Assembly (NCBI RefSeq): GCF_003721515.1
Contig: NZ_RJJD01000015.1
Location: 38,258 to 102,257, forward strand
Source: Rufibacter latericius
GTDB taxonomy: Bacteria; Bacteroidota; Bacteroidia; Cytophagales; Hymenobacteraceae
Direction of reading: 5' to 3'
DNA: 64,000 nt
The translations under genes and the position numbers were made by a program. The notes beneath the pieces were generated by a model that made no database searches, was not told the origin of the DNA, and saw only the letters and a list, made by a program, of their open reading frames with translations. This document shows positions 1-7,709 of the stretch, one piece after another. How positions within the stretch are numbered: position 1 is the stretch's first letter; every line of letters starts with the position of its first letter.

Positions 1-557
1 GTTTCGGCTATGCTGTGACCTGCCTTGAGGTACTTGATTACTTTGGGGTGCTGCTTTAACAAGTCCTTTGTGGTGCCCTCTTTCCTGCCCAGTTTCTTGC
101 CTTTCCTTTTGGCCTCTTCTAACCCGCTGTGAATCCGCTCCACCAGCAACCCCCGCTCCATGTCTGCCAGGTCTGCCAATATGGTAAGAATCAGGTTGGC
201 AACCGGGTTCACCTTGCCTTCAGGCGTTAGGGTCTCTATGCCATGGTTCCTTATCACAACACTAACCTTGTGGGCGTGTAGGACCTCCAGAGTTTTCAGG
301 ACCTGCAATGTTTTGCGGCCTAACCTTGAAACCTCATGCACCACCAGCTTATTGATTTTCTTTTCTTCTGCCAGCTTCAAGACTTCCTGAAGTATGGGGC
401 GGTCCTCGTTCTGCTTGGTTCCGCTGATCACCTCTTCAAAGGTTTGCACTGTCTCCCAACCCTGTGAGGTGGCGTACTCCGTCAGCTCACTGATTTGGCG
501 GTCTGTGCTTTGGGTTCTGGTAGAGACTCTGGCAAGTAAGGCTACCTTGTTTTTCAT
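1..557 (-). CDS. Serine recombinase (resolvase/invertase family), 3' end cut by window edge
   Basis: The reverse-strand frame opens at an ATG at 557 and runs off the left edge (185 codons visible). The N-terminus has the ARVST motif of serine recombinases, with the presumed nucleophile Ser12, followed by the resolvase fold (ISGTK, VHEVSRLGR, DLADMERGLLVERI). A GRKEG linker leads into the start of a C-terminal helix-turn-helix. Family members cut and rejoin DNA through a phosphoserine intermediate, for resolution or inversion. It lies inside the integrative element and could resolve or invert part of it. A TACCTTTG box about 28 bp upstream suits a Bacteroidota promoter. The family is clear; the precise role is not. 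Confidence 0.88.
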   Translation of the reverse strand, partial: MKNKVALLARVSTRTQSTDRQISELTEYATSQGWETVQTFEEVISGTKQNEDRPILQEVLKLAEEKKINKLVVHEVSRLGRKTLQVLKTLEVLHAHKVSVVIRNHGIETLTPEGKVNPVANLILTILADLADMERGLLVERIHSGLEEAKRKGKKLGRKEGTTKDLLKQHPKVIKYLKAGHSIAE

Positions 558-584
558 GGGTTAGGGTTGGGTCTTTGTACGTCA

Positions 585-592
585 CAAAGGTA
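585..592 (-). promoter_or_regulatory. Putative -7 box (TACCTTTG) of the serine recombinase
   Basis: On the minus strand this reads TACCTTTG, matching the Bacteroidota TAnnTTTG -7 box, 28 bp before the recombinase ATG. No convincing TTTG -33 box is present; only a weak TTTA lies at roughly the right distance. Confidence 0.4.
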
Positions 593-743
593 GCAGCATT
601 ATTCAATTAATTAAATGTTTTTGTGAATAAACCTAAAGAAAGATTCAATGCCTGTTTGCAGCAACTAGGAGGAGGTTTTCTGAATAACCTTTTTTTGAAT
701 AAGGTACATCTCAGTTGAGCCTCCGATTGCATGACTATTCAGG

Positions 744-992
744 ATGTTGAACACCCCCGGCCATGGCCTGCCAAGTGTATCAGGTCATGCGAGGAAGAGA
801 GAGAGACTTGCTGTAATGGAAGAGTGCCTGAGGGTGCTTGTATCCATTGGCCTGAAAATTCAGGTCAATGAAATTGAGGAGGGAGTATTTGGGAATAAGG
901 CCCCGGCACATGCTGTCAAGGGTACCAGGTTATATCGGGAGAGAGGAAAAATTACAGTGTTTGGAGAGACCCTAAAAATTGCTTTATATTGA
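744..992 (+). CDS. Small hypothetical protein of the integrative element
   Basis: An 82-codon reading frame. The second half (from about codon 25) has codon use that looks coding and gives a charged polypeptide with EIEEGVFGNKAPAHAVKG. The first 24 codons are less protein-like, so translation may begin at the internal ATG at 816. An alternative frame from an ATG at 731 overlaps it and cannot be excluded. I do not recognise the family. It lies between the serine recombinase and the TerB-like gene. Confidence 0.35.
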   Translation: MLNTPGHGLPSVSGHARKRERLAVMEECLRVLVSIGLKIQVNEIEEGVFGNKAPAHAVKGTRLYRERGKITVFGETLKIALY

Positions 993-1191
993 TTGAAAAT
1001 AGTGTATTAGGCAGTACAGTTCCTTTGATTCAACTAACGGCAGCCAAATAACCGGATACTTGTCTCTGGAAGTAGGTCCAATAATGGAGGCTAATTAAAT
1101 GGATTAATATTTAATTGGTAGTTTATTAATAAAAAACGACCTAATTATTAAATAGTAAAAATAAATCTTAACCATTATTAATATAATTAAT

Positions 1192-1629
1192 ATGTTCAAT
1201 CTATTCAACAAAAAACAGGAAGAAAATCCCTTAAAAGAGGTTTTTGGAAACTTAACCGAAAACCAAAGAATGTCTGTCATGAACTTGCTGATGACCATCG
1301 GAGCATGTGACGAAGAAGAACTGTCTGATAAAGAAATGCAGTACCTTAATGTCTATGCTAAAATTCTGGATGTTAAAAGCAATGAGAAATGCATGTCTTA
1401 CTTTGAATTAGAGGAGCATGCGGGGATAATAAAGGACTTGAGACCTGTTACTGAAAAACAAAAAAAGTTCTTAGTTGTTGCGGCTTGGGAAATGATTGTA
1501 TCTGATGGAAGACCAAATGAAACGGAGCTATCAGTTGCAAGTTCTTTGTTTGAAGAGATCGGTGTTAGTAACGAAGAATTTTCTAAGACAATAAAAGCGA
1601 GCCTAAAGGCAACAAATAATCTATTATGA
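1192..1629 (+). CDS. TerB-like helical domain protein
   Basis: A 145-residue cytosolic protein. Residues about 85-140 carry an acidic helical pattern (AAWEMIVSDGRPNETELSVASS) typical of TerB-like domains, where a D-G-x3-x-E motif sits between helices. An earlier GACDEEELSDKEMQYL stretch looks like a first repeat of the same fold. TerB-like domains occur in tellurite-resistance modules and in phage or stress-associated genes; their biochemical role is poorly defined. The gene is AT-rich compared with the chromosome to its right, matching the rest of the element. A strongly AT-rich leader precedes the ATG. Family assignment is by pattern only. Confidence 0.55.
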   Translation: MFNLFNKKQEENPLKEVFGNLTENQRMSVMNLLMTIGACDEEELSDKEMQYLNVYAKILDVKSNEKCMSYFELEEHAGIIKDLRPVTEKQKKFLVVAAWEMIVSDGRPNETELSVASSLFEEIGVSNEEFSKTIKASLKATNNLL

Positions 1630-1704
1630 TGATAGATGTTGATTTGAATTATAACCAAGTATTTATTTTATTATAACTCACCTCTTAGAATGTGTTTTTA
1701 ATTT

Positions 1705-1944
1705 ATGACTTCTTATGCCGAAATAGAATTTAACTACCCACAAAATAATGGAGTAGTTAAGCGGAGCTCTTCGCTCATATTAACTGTTGAAGGTGATATT
1801 AATATCAAAGCTGATAATATTTTTAATAATCTGACTAACCTTGGCGATAGAGTGAAGGCAGCAGAGCTAGATAGGCTTGAACAAAATGGTGAGATTGTTA
1901 TTATTGACAAATCTACAGATAGAGTAAAGTATAAAATTTTGTAA
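1705..1944 (+). CDS. Hypothetical protein, 79 aa
   Basis: A short cytosolic protein with alternating hydrophobic residues (SLILTVEG, GEIVIIDKSTDRVKYKIL) suggesting a small beta-rich fold. There is no signal peptide or membrane segment. It starts 75 bp after the TerB-like gene on the same strand and may be co-transcribed. Codon use is AT-rich like its neighbour. I do not recognise a family. Confidence 0.5.
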   Translation: MTSYAEIEFNYPQNNGVVKRSSSLILTVEGDINIKADNIFNNLTNLGDRVKAAELDRLEQNGEIVIIDKSTDRVKYKIL

Positions 1945-2348
1945 TACTCTAAAAGTGCGATTATGATGTAGTGTGCTCTCTATTGGGTTAGGCCATGCAA
2001 AAGTTCAGAGACAGCCTTGCACATACCTATGGTTTCAAGGTTTTTATAGGTTCTCCCCATTTTTATGGGAGAGTTATTAATCAGGTGTGATGACTATGAC
2101 ATAGCAAAAAAACTTGTTCTTTAACCTTTGAGCGAGTTTTTTGCTATGATTTAGTATGCTTATGAAAGGCGACAGTTAATTCCTCCTAGATAGGTGCTTT
2201 CATTAATAAATGGACTGTGAATGATTAGCTGCCCCTCAAATCTGTATTAAATTCTGATTAGGGAATCTACTTAATATGAATTAAGGTCAAGTTACGTAAT
2301 ATAAGAAGCTACAATAACCGCCACCATCTTTTCTTGTTCTCCCTCTTC
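1945..2348 (+). other. Gene-free stretch in the integrative element
   Basis: No convincing coding frame. It contains a short hairpin near 2052-2073 (TCTCCC / GGGAGA arms) and the longer inverted repeat annotated separately. The convergent genes on either side probably end here. Confidence 0.5.
2100..2148. repeat. Inverted repeat with CATAGCAAAAAA arms
   Basis: Arms at 2100-2115 and 2133-2148 pair over CATAGCAAAAAA / TTTTTTGCTATG with a 17-base spacer. There is no T-tract after the right arm, so it is not a standard terminator. It could be a protein-binding site or a bidirectional transcription stop. Confidence 0.5.
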
Positions 2349-2933
2349 TTAATTGTTCTTTTTTTTCTCCCAAAAATTATCAAGCTGACTTTTGGGATAA
2401 TAAAGCAACTTTCCTCCCCTCTTTAGCGGCTGAAGAAGTTTTTTGTGATTATAATAGTACATGGTACTCTTTTCAACTTTCAAATACTTTGCAGCTTCAT
2501 CAATATCCAACAATTCATCATTTGGGTCAATTCTGTCATTAGGTAAATCCAGTTTCCCCAATACTTTCTGTCGTTCCAGGATATCTTTCACACCCCTCTC
2601 CAAAAGCTTAACTTTTTCAGGAATCATCTCTACTAGTACAGCGAACTGCTCTGATAAATCTTTTAAGTGAATTAAAAACAAATCCCTTGGGGAAGGCTCA
2701 TCTACTCCTTTCTTAGCTTGCTGGACAAGAAAACTTGGAGGTGCCTCATGGTTAAACCTATTCTCTAACATTTGCTCAATCCTACCACTACCATATTCAA
2801 TTTGAATATACTTTAGAAAGGAAATCCTTTCTATAACATCTAATTGAAATAGTAAATCATCCAACTTCCAAGTTAGGCTAATATCTTCACGCACCAACTG
2901 CCACAGCAGTAAATCATATTTTTTAAAATCCAT
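2349..2933 (-). CDS. Helix-turn-helix (excisionase/MerR-like) domain protein
   Basis: The C-terminal 50 residues hold LLDIDEAAKYLKVEKSTMYYYNHKKLL followed by a YYPKSQLDNFWE wing, the pattern of the HTH_17 excisionase-like DNA-binding domain common on Bacteroidota mobile elements. The N-terminal 140 residues are helical and unrecognised. The ATG at 2933 is preferred over one at 2978, which would overlap the integrase stop by 20 bases. The gene lies 25 bp downstream of the integrase on the same strand, so it probably works with it as an excision or directionality factor or regulator. That role is inferred from position and domain. Confidence 0.72.
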   Translation of the reverse strand: MDFKKYDLLLWQLVREDISLTWKLDDLLFQLDVIERISFLKYIQIEYGSGRIEQMLENRFNHEAPPSFLVQQAKKGVDEPSPRDLFLIHLKDLSEQFAVLVEMIPEKVKLLERGVKDILERQKVLGKLDLPNDRIDPNDELLDIDEAAKYLKVEKSTMYYYNHKKLLQPLKRGGKLLYYPKSQLDNFWEKKKNN

Positions 2934-2958
2934 TATGTAAAGATTGTTTCTGCAATGG

Positions 2959-4020
2959 TTAGTTGTCCATGCTCTCAAAGGCTTCTACTAGAGTCCTACC
3001 AAGCAATTGAGCATATATCTCTGTTGTATGGATATTTGAATGCCCCAACCCTTCTTTCACTGCTTTTAAATTACCTGTTTTTAAAAGCATCAAAGTCGCA
3101 CAGGTATGTCTACCTGTATGCCAGGTAACATTAGTAGTGATACCAGCCTGCCTAACCCAATCTCTTATTATGTCATACCTATTACCATCCCCTTGAAAGG
3201 GCCAAGGGAAAACATTTTCAGAAGGCTCTCCTCTTTCTCCCATATAGAATTGTGCATTTTTATTTAATGGGACAACATGAATCTTTTTAGGTGTCTTTAC
3301 CGGCCGGAAAGTTAGTCTACCATCCTTGACGTTGCTCCATTTGATTTCCTTTAAATCAGATATACGCAACCCAGTATAACAGCCAAACAAGAACATTCTT
3401 TTTATAACATCATATTTACAGGGGGCTTTCTTAAGACTCTCCAATTCCTCTTCCGATAAAAATACTCTTTGGGGAACATGCTCTTTAATGGGAGGTACAT
3501 CAAGAGTAGGGTCAATATCAATAATACCTTTTTTGTGAAGAGTAATAATGAATTGCTTAAACTTCAAAAAGCAGGTCTTAGCAAAATTTTGGCTAAGGTT
3601 CTTCAATAAATAATCCCGAAACCCTTCAGCCACTTCAGTTGAAAGTTCCTTCATCATCATAGAGCCTCCGCAAAATTTTGAGAAATGCTTGTAAGAGCAA
3701 TATGTGTTACTCCTAGGTCCTCGGATTTGGAATTGCTTATCTGAAAATTCTTTAAAGCTCTTGAGGAAGTCTTTATTTCCCTTATCAACGTTAGCAAAAC
3801 TCAACCTATGATTCAAGAGTTCCACAACTCTTCCAGCAACTATCTTTTCAACTTCAGCATCAACTAGCTTATTAAAAGCTTTCTCCTCAGCAGTTGTTGG
3901 CTTTGCATACCTGTACAAGTCTTCCAAGAACTCATACTTCCGCTTCTTGTCTTTGTAGATGTCCAGATAAATGCTTTGCTTGTTATCTTTCCTGTCTTTA
4001 TAACGAACTTTTACTCCCAT
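2959..4020 (-). CDS. Tyrosine recombinase / phage-type integrase
   Basis: A 353-residue site-specific recombinase. A SAM-like core-binding domain (about residues 70-180) precedes the catalytic domain. The catalytic set is visible: Arg in TGLRISDLK (about 218), His-x-x-Arg in HTGRHT (about 301-304), His in GLGHSNIHTT, and the nucleophilic Tyr in EIYAQLL (about 335). The start at 4020 is chosen because a strong AAAGGAGGT lies 4-12 bases upstream; a longer frame to 4119 lacks such support. It reads away from the junction inside comM, and the spacing is typical of an integrase next to its own attachment site. It very likely integrates the element. Confidence 0.9.
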   Translation of the reverse strand: MGVKVRYKDRKDNKQSIYLDIYKDKKRKYEFLEDLYRYAKPTTAEEKAFNKLVDAEVEKIVAGRVVELLNHRLSFANVDKGNKDFLKSFKEFSDKQFQIRGPRSNTYCSYKHFSKFCGGSMMMKELSTEVAEGFRDYLLKNLSQNFAKTCFLKFKQFIITLHKKGIIDIDPTLDVPPIKEHVPQRVFLSEEELESLKKAPCKYDVIKRMFLFGCYTGLRISDLKEIKWSNVKDGRLTFRPVKTPKKIHVVPLNKNAQFYMGERGEPSENVFPWPFQGDGNRYDIIRDWVRQAGITTNVTWHTGRHTCATLMLLKTGNLKAVKEGLGHSNIHTTEIYAQLLGRTLVEAFESMDN

Positions 4021-4023
4021 GTT

Positions 4024-4032
4024 ACCTCCTTT
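4024..4032 (-). promoter_or_regulatory. Strong ribosome-binding site deciding the integrase start
   Basis: Minus-strand AAAGGAGGT sits just before the ATG at 4020. Such strong Shine-Dalgarno sites are uncommon in the chromosomal part of this window, consistent with a foreign origin of the element. Confidence 0.75.
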
Positions 4033-4100
4033 GTTATTGTTGTTACTAATTGATTTCTGCAAACGTATCGTAACATTTTCAGTAACGCAAGCCCCCCCAA

Positions 4101-4140
4101 ACAACTCAAAAGACTTCAAACAACTTCAAAGCATTTCAAA
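4101..4140. repeat. Four tandem 10-bp repeats ending in TCAAA upstream of the integrase
   Basis: Consecutive decamers ACAACTCAAA, AGACTTCAAA, CAACTTCAAA and GCATTTCAAA repeat with an exact 10-bp period. Two looser copies (ATTCAAAC, ACTTCAAC) follow near 4196-4214 at the junction. One-turn phasing between the integrase gene and the attachment junction fits arm-type integrase or excisionase binding sites; this is inference. Confidence 0.65.
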
Positions 4141-4189
4141 GTATAATTATTTGACCACCAATTACTTAACCCTATTTTCACCCCCTATT

Positions 4190-4217
4190 TAAAGGATTCA
4201 AACACTACTTCAACCTT
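4190..4217. other. Right junction (att site) of the integrative element in comM
   Basis: From about 4212 rightward the sequence encodes the conserved comM motif (Asn-x-Cys-Pro-Cys-Gly) and continues in frame as ComM. To the left the frame loses similarity and reaches a stop at 4167. The exact crossover cannot be fixed without the left junction, which lies outside the window. Only the codon after Asn (Leu where Pro is usual) departs from the motif. Confidence 0.65.
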
Positions 4218-4703
4218 TGTCCTTGTGGCTTTTACAACGATCCAAGCAAAGATTGTGTCTGCGGACCGGGCGTGGTGCAGCGGTACCTGAACAAGGTGAG
4301 CGGTCCCTTGCTGGACCGCATTGACCTGCACGTAGAGGTAACCCCGGTTTCCTTTGACCAAATGACCGAGACCCGCAAAACCGAAACCAGCTCAGACATA
4401 CGGGAGCGGGTAGAACGCGCCCGGCAATGGCAGGCAGATCGGTTCAAAGACTTCCCAGACATCCACTCCAACGCCATGATGCCGCCGCAGATGGTCAAAG
4501 ACCTGTGCCGTATCAACGAGCCTGGTCGCCTGCTGCTAAAAGCCGCCATGGAAAAACTAGGGTTATCGGCCCGTGCCTATGACCGCATCTTAAAGGTAAG
4601 CCGCACCATCGCTGACTTAGCCGGTTCTGAAGCCATTAAAATAGAACACCTCGCGGAGGCCATCCAGTACCGCAGCCTGGACCGCGAAGGTTGGGCCGGC
4701 TAA
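4212..4703 (+). pseudogene. comM: ComM/YifB Mg-chelatase-like ATPase, 3' part only, interrupted by the element
   Basis: The frame opens with NLCPCGFYND, corresponding to the NPCPCGYY motif of ComM/YifB, then GPGVVQRYLNKVSGPLLDRIDLHVEV and the C-terminal Mg_chelatase_C helical domain ending in AEAIQYRSLDR. Family members are about 510 residues; only about the last 163 remain here. The ATP-binding Walker A part must lie left of the element. ComM is a hexameric helicase aiding branch migration during natural transformation in other bacteria. A GTG at 4272 could start a truncated product, but without the Walker region it should be inactive. Confidence 0.85.
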
Positions 4704-5096
4704 TAAACCGAAGCCTTTCTTTCTCACTTCCCTTGCTCCCTCTTTTGGCCTGCTTTTCCTGAAAGCAGGCCAAAAGAGGGATTTCTTCGTGTTTTATTTC
4801 CTGAAGGATAGGGGTAATTAGATATATCCCTGTCTAGTAGGGGAAGGCTGATAATGGCGGTCCTTTCAAGTGAATCGCTTTATTTTCTTCGCTCCTGCCT
4901 GGGCAGGAAAAAGGTAGATAAAGCATGTTTTAAACTTAACATTTGCTCAGTATGCTAACTAAAATCGGACTTTCATTATCAGGCTGGCTCCAGGGCTTTC
5001 TACCTACGCCTAAGTATAGACTAGCGCCTATATTGCTACTCACTAGAAGAAAAAATTTTTAATCACCTATTCATACCAAACCTTAAAAAAAACTTC
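4704..5096 (+). other. Intergenic region between the comM remnant and the first barrel gene
   Basis: It contains a perfect palindrome just after the comM stop (annotated separately) and otherwise non-coding AT-rich sequence leading to the barrel gene. No small gene or RNA is recognised. Confidence 0.5.
4738..4780. repeat. Dispersed 3'-end palindrome, copy 1 (after comM)
   Basis: A perfect 19-bp stem (arm core CTTTTGGCCTGCTTT, loop TCCTG) 34 bp after the comM stop. This is one of the best-paired copies of the family. Its position shows that the comM 3' flank is native chromosome. Confidence 0.85.
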
Positions 5097-5729
5097 ATGA
5101 AAAAGCTAGTATTCTTTGTTGCCGCATTGTTCACCACCTATTTTGCTCAAGCCCAGGAGGGAATCAAATTGGGTTTAAAAGCAGGTGGCAACTTCTCTAA
5201 CTTAACTGGTAAAGACGCGGATGATGATTCTGAATATGTATTTGGTTTCCATGGTGGAGCTTTCTTAGATTATGGAATATCTGACATGGTTTCCATCAGA
5301 CCTGAACTTCTGTATACCTTAAAAGGAGCAAAAGGAGAGATAAAAGAGGATGATATGGATTACACAGAAAAATTAAGAATGCATTATCTCGAACTTCCTC
5401 TTCTGGTTAGAATCAATACAGGCTCACCCGGTTTGTTCTTTGAAGCTGGCCCAACATTCTCTTATTTGTTAACCGCCAAAGCAACTGCTGAAGGAGAAAT
5501 TGACGGAGAAGAGATTGATGAAAGTGAAACAGTGACTGAAACTTTTAAGAAACTTGATATTGGCTATGCAGCTGGTCTTGGTTATCAATTAGGTAGCGGT
5601 TTAGGACTTGGCTTACGCTATGTAGGTGGCTTAAGCAAGATTATTGATGCAGATGATGAGGATGACAGTCCTAAAATCAACAATTCAGTTTTTCAACTTT
5701 CTCTTAGCTACACTCTAGGTGCGAGATAA
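5097..5729 (+). CDS. PorT-family outer-membrane beta-barrel protein (tandem copy 1)
   Basis: A 210-residue protein with a signal peptide ending in FAQAQ. It is followed by the pattern of the OMP_b-brl_2/PorT-like family: GLKAGGNFSNLTG, SIRPELLYTLKGAKG, YLELPLLVRI, LFFEAGPTFSYLL, and a last strand FQLSLSYTLG. It probably forms an eight-stranded barrel in the outer membrane. Its long extracellular loop is very acidic (EIDGEEIDESETVTE; DADDEDD). It is the first of three tandem paralogues, is more AT-rich than the next two, and ends with its own terminator. The family is clear; the specific function is unknown. Confidence 0.85.
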   Translation: MKKLVFFVAALFTTYFAQAQEGIKLGLKAGGNFSNLTGKDADDDSEYVFGFHGGAFLDYGISDMVSIRPELLYTLKGAKGEIKEDDMDYTEKLRMHYLELPLLVRINTGSPGLFFEAGPTFSYLLTAKATAEGEIDGEEIDESETVTETFKKLDIGYAAGLGYQLGSGLGLGLRYVGGLSKIIDADDEDDSPKINNSVFQLSLSYTLGAR

Positions 5730-5751
5730 ATTATAAAGTTTCTAGACTCTG

Positions 5752-5780
5752 AAAAGGGCTCCTCTGGGAGCCCTTTTTTT
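5752..5780 (+). terminator. Rho-independent terminator of barrel copy 1
   Basis: The hairpin GGGCTCC / GGAGCCC with a TCTG loop is flanked by AAAA and a run of eight T. Confidence 0.9.
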
Positions 5781-5837
5781 ATGTGGGTGCAGGTAAACAG
5801 CTCTCTTTAGACAACAAACTGCTGTTTGATTCACTAG

Positions 5838-5873
5838 TGTTTTCCGCCTCTCTTCATGAAAACAGGCAAAAAG
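5838..5873. repeat. Dispersed palindrome, copy 2 (degenerate)
   Basis: An imperfect copy: TTTTCCGCCT on the left, GAAAACAGGCAAAAAG on the right, centred on TTCATGAA. Confidence 0.5.
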
Positions 5874-6127
5874 AATAAATACGCATTTTTGTTTTCGAGC
5901 ACTAAACGGGCTTAAAGTAAAAAGGGCTAATCAGTCTTAATTACCTGAGAAACAACCTCTCTAATACCTATTCTTATCTTTTTCTAAGTTGATTAAATAC
6001 GTACCTGCTCCCTGCCTGTGGGAAACTTCCTACCAAAAACAAGAACATTTTCTTTCCACGGCGTATAAGGGAAGGTTTTACAAGGGTTCATCAGACAAAC
6101 AACCCAGTACTTAATTTAAATACCACT

Positions 6128-6781
6128 ATGAAGAAGATTGTATTATTTGTAGCAGCCGTGCTTTCCTTTGGTGTAGCGCAGGCGCAAACAGGTCCACGTT
6201 TCGGAATCAAGGCGGGAGCAAACTACTCCAACATCTCTGGGAAGGAACTGGCCAACGAAAATATCTATCAAAATAAACTGGGGTTTGTAGGTGGTGTAAC
6301 CGCCAACTTTGACCTGAGCGGTGATGGATTCCTGTCTGTGCAGCCAGAGCTTCTGTTCTCACAGCGCGGCTACCAGTACCGTGACGAGAAGTTCACTAGG
6401 AACAACGTAGAGTATAAACGCAAAGGCGACGTTAACTACAATTACCTGGATTTGCCGGTTCTCCTGAGAATAAACGCCGGAGGGCTTTTCTTTGAAGGTG
6501 GTCCGCAAGCGTCTTATCTGTTAGGCATCAAAGACAACACCGAAGAGCAAATTGGCTCAGGAAAGTTTGAACGCTCTACAAAGGTAGAGAAAGACAATCT
6601 TTCTGAACTTGAAATTGGGTACGCGGCTGGTTTAGGATATCAGGCCCAAAATGGTCTTAGCTTAGGCCTTCGCTACACCGGCGGTATCAATGCCCTAGCC
6701 AAAGAAGACAGCGATGAATTGACCAATGCACGTCATTCTGCTTTCCAACTTACCTTAGGCTACGTATTCGGTGGCCGCTAA
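6128..6781 (+). CDS. PorT-family outer-membrane beta-barrel protein (tandem copy 2)
   Basis: 217 residues with a signal peptide ending in AQAQ. It has the same landmarks as copies 1 and 3 (FGIKAGANYSNISG, VQPELLFSQRGYQY, YLDLPVLLRI, LFFEGGPQASYLLG, EIGYAAGLGYQ, LGLRYTGGIN, FQLTLGYVFG). It is closer to copy 3 than to copy 1, sharing the YKY/YEG-type long turn and the NARHS motif before the last strand. It ends in its own terminator, so the three genes look separately transcribed. The specific function is unknown. Confidence 0.87.
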   Translation: MKKIVLFVAAVLSFGVAQAQTGPRFGIKAGANYSNISGKELANENIYQNKLGFVGGVTANFDLSGDGFLSVQPELLFSQRGYQYRDEKFTRNNVEYKRKGDVNYNYLDLPVLLRINAGGLFFEGGPQASYLLGIKDNTEEQIGSGKFERSTKVEKDNLSELEIGYAAGLGYQAQNGLSLGLRYTGGINALAKEDSDELTNARHSAFQLTLGYVFGGR

Positions 6782-6803
6782 TAAGATCAGATTTTAATTT
6801 TTG

Positions 6804-6838
6804 AAAAGAGGAGCCGCAAATGCAGCTCCTCTTTTTTT
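6804..6838 (+). terminator. Rho-independent terminator of barrel copy 2
   Basis: AAAAGAGGAGC pairs with GCTCCTCTTTT across a CGCAAATGCA loop, followed by a T-tract. Confidence 0.9.
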
Positions 6839-6968
6839 GTCTTCATTTTCAGCCCTTTATTCAGAAACCATTTCCAAAACAGCTTTGGTATCTGCCCCTT
6901 TCATGATTTAGGCACAGTGTTTGATTAAATACTCACAAACAAGGGAACTAAATCAAACTTTTAAAATC

Positions 6969-7619
6969 ATGAAAAAATTCGTCTTCTTATTTGTGGCCAT
7001 AGTAGCTTCTTATGCTGCTCAAGCCCAGTCTTCCTTCGGGATAAAAGGTGGTCTTAACTACTCAAACCTTTCCGGCGATTTACAGAACCAGGAAAGATTC
7101 AACAACAAAGTGGGTTTCAACGCCGGGGTTTACTTCAACGCGCCCATCATCGGGGACTTCTTCTCTATTCAGCCGGAAGTGCTGTATTCCAACAAAGGCT
7201 ACAAGTACGATGATAAAGTAGAAACCACTTTGCTAGGCGTTGAAAATAGATACGAAGGAACCGCCAATTTCAATTACATTGACGTTCCGGTTTTGGCCCG
7301 CATAAAAGCCAGCAGTTTGTTCTTTGAGGCTGGTCCGCAGGTTTCTTACCTTGTGAGCGTGAACGACAAAACCAAACACTTCAGAGATGGCGAATTAGTG
7401 AACCGCGAGATAAGTCAGAAAAGCAAAGCTGGTTACTCAGACTTTGAAGTAGGCTACGCCGCCGGAGTTGGTTTTGCCACCGCTAACGGCATCAGTTTGG
7501 GTCTGCGTTACAACGGCGCCTTCACCGACTTAACCGATGATTCTCCGGCCAGAGGCGAGATCAAGAATGCCCGCCATTCTTCCTTCCAGTTGTCACTGGG
7601 CTTCCCGCTGAGCAGATAA
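6969..7619 (+). CDS. PorT-family outer-membrane beta-barrel protein (tandem copy 3)
   Basis: 216 residues from the ATG at 6969. The longer frame from 6921 adds 16 residues ahead of a perfect signal peptide (MKKFVFLFVAIVASYAAQAQ) and is rejected. The strand pattern matches copies 1 and 2: FGIKGGLNYSNLSG, IQPEVLYSNKGYKY, YIDVPVLARI, LFFEAGPQVSYLV, EVGYAAGVGF, LGLRYNGAF, and the final SFQLSLGFPL. Differences cluster in the loops, as expected of surface-exposed duplicates. Confidence 0.87.
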   Translation: MKKFVFLFVAIVASYAAQAQSSFGIKGGLNYSNLSGDLQNQERFNNKVGFNAGVYFNAPIIGDFFSIQPEVLYSNKGYKYDDKVETTLLGVENRYEGTANFNYIDVPVLARIKASSLFFEAGPQVSYLVSVNDKTKHFRDGELVNREISQKSKAGYSDFEVGYAAGVGFATANGISLGLRYNGAFTDLTDDSPARGEIKNARHSSFQLSLGFPLSR

Positions 7620-7633
7620 TCAGTACCTTTTAT

Positions 7634-7673
7634 AAACAGAAAGCCCCGCTAAGTTTAGCGGGGCTTTCTGTTT
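7634..7673. terminator. Bidirectional terminator between barrel copy 3 and the M20 dipeptidase
   Basis: A long stem, AAACAGAAAGCCCCGCTAA paired with TTAGCGGGGCTTTCTGTTT, lies between two converging genes and can serve both. Confidence 0.9.
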
Positions 7674-7706
7674 ATAGGCCCTTTTCAGAAAAGAAGGCGA
7701 AAAAAA
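7671..7706. repeat. Dispersed palindrome, copy 3 (after the dipeptidase stop)
   Basis: TTTATAGGCCCTTTTC, AG centre, then AAAAGAAGGCGAAAA. It begins 3 bp past the dipeptidase stop (minus strand), between that stop and the terminator. Confidence 0.6.
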
Positions 7707-7709
7707 GAA

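Larger units (their letters stand above)
5730..6127 (+). other. Intergenic region between barrel copies 1 and 2
   Basis: It holds the terminator of copy 1 and one degenerate dispersed palindrome. The remaining sequence shows no coding frame and presumably carries the promoter of copy 2. Confidence 0.5.
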
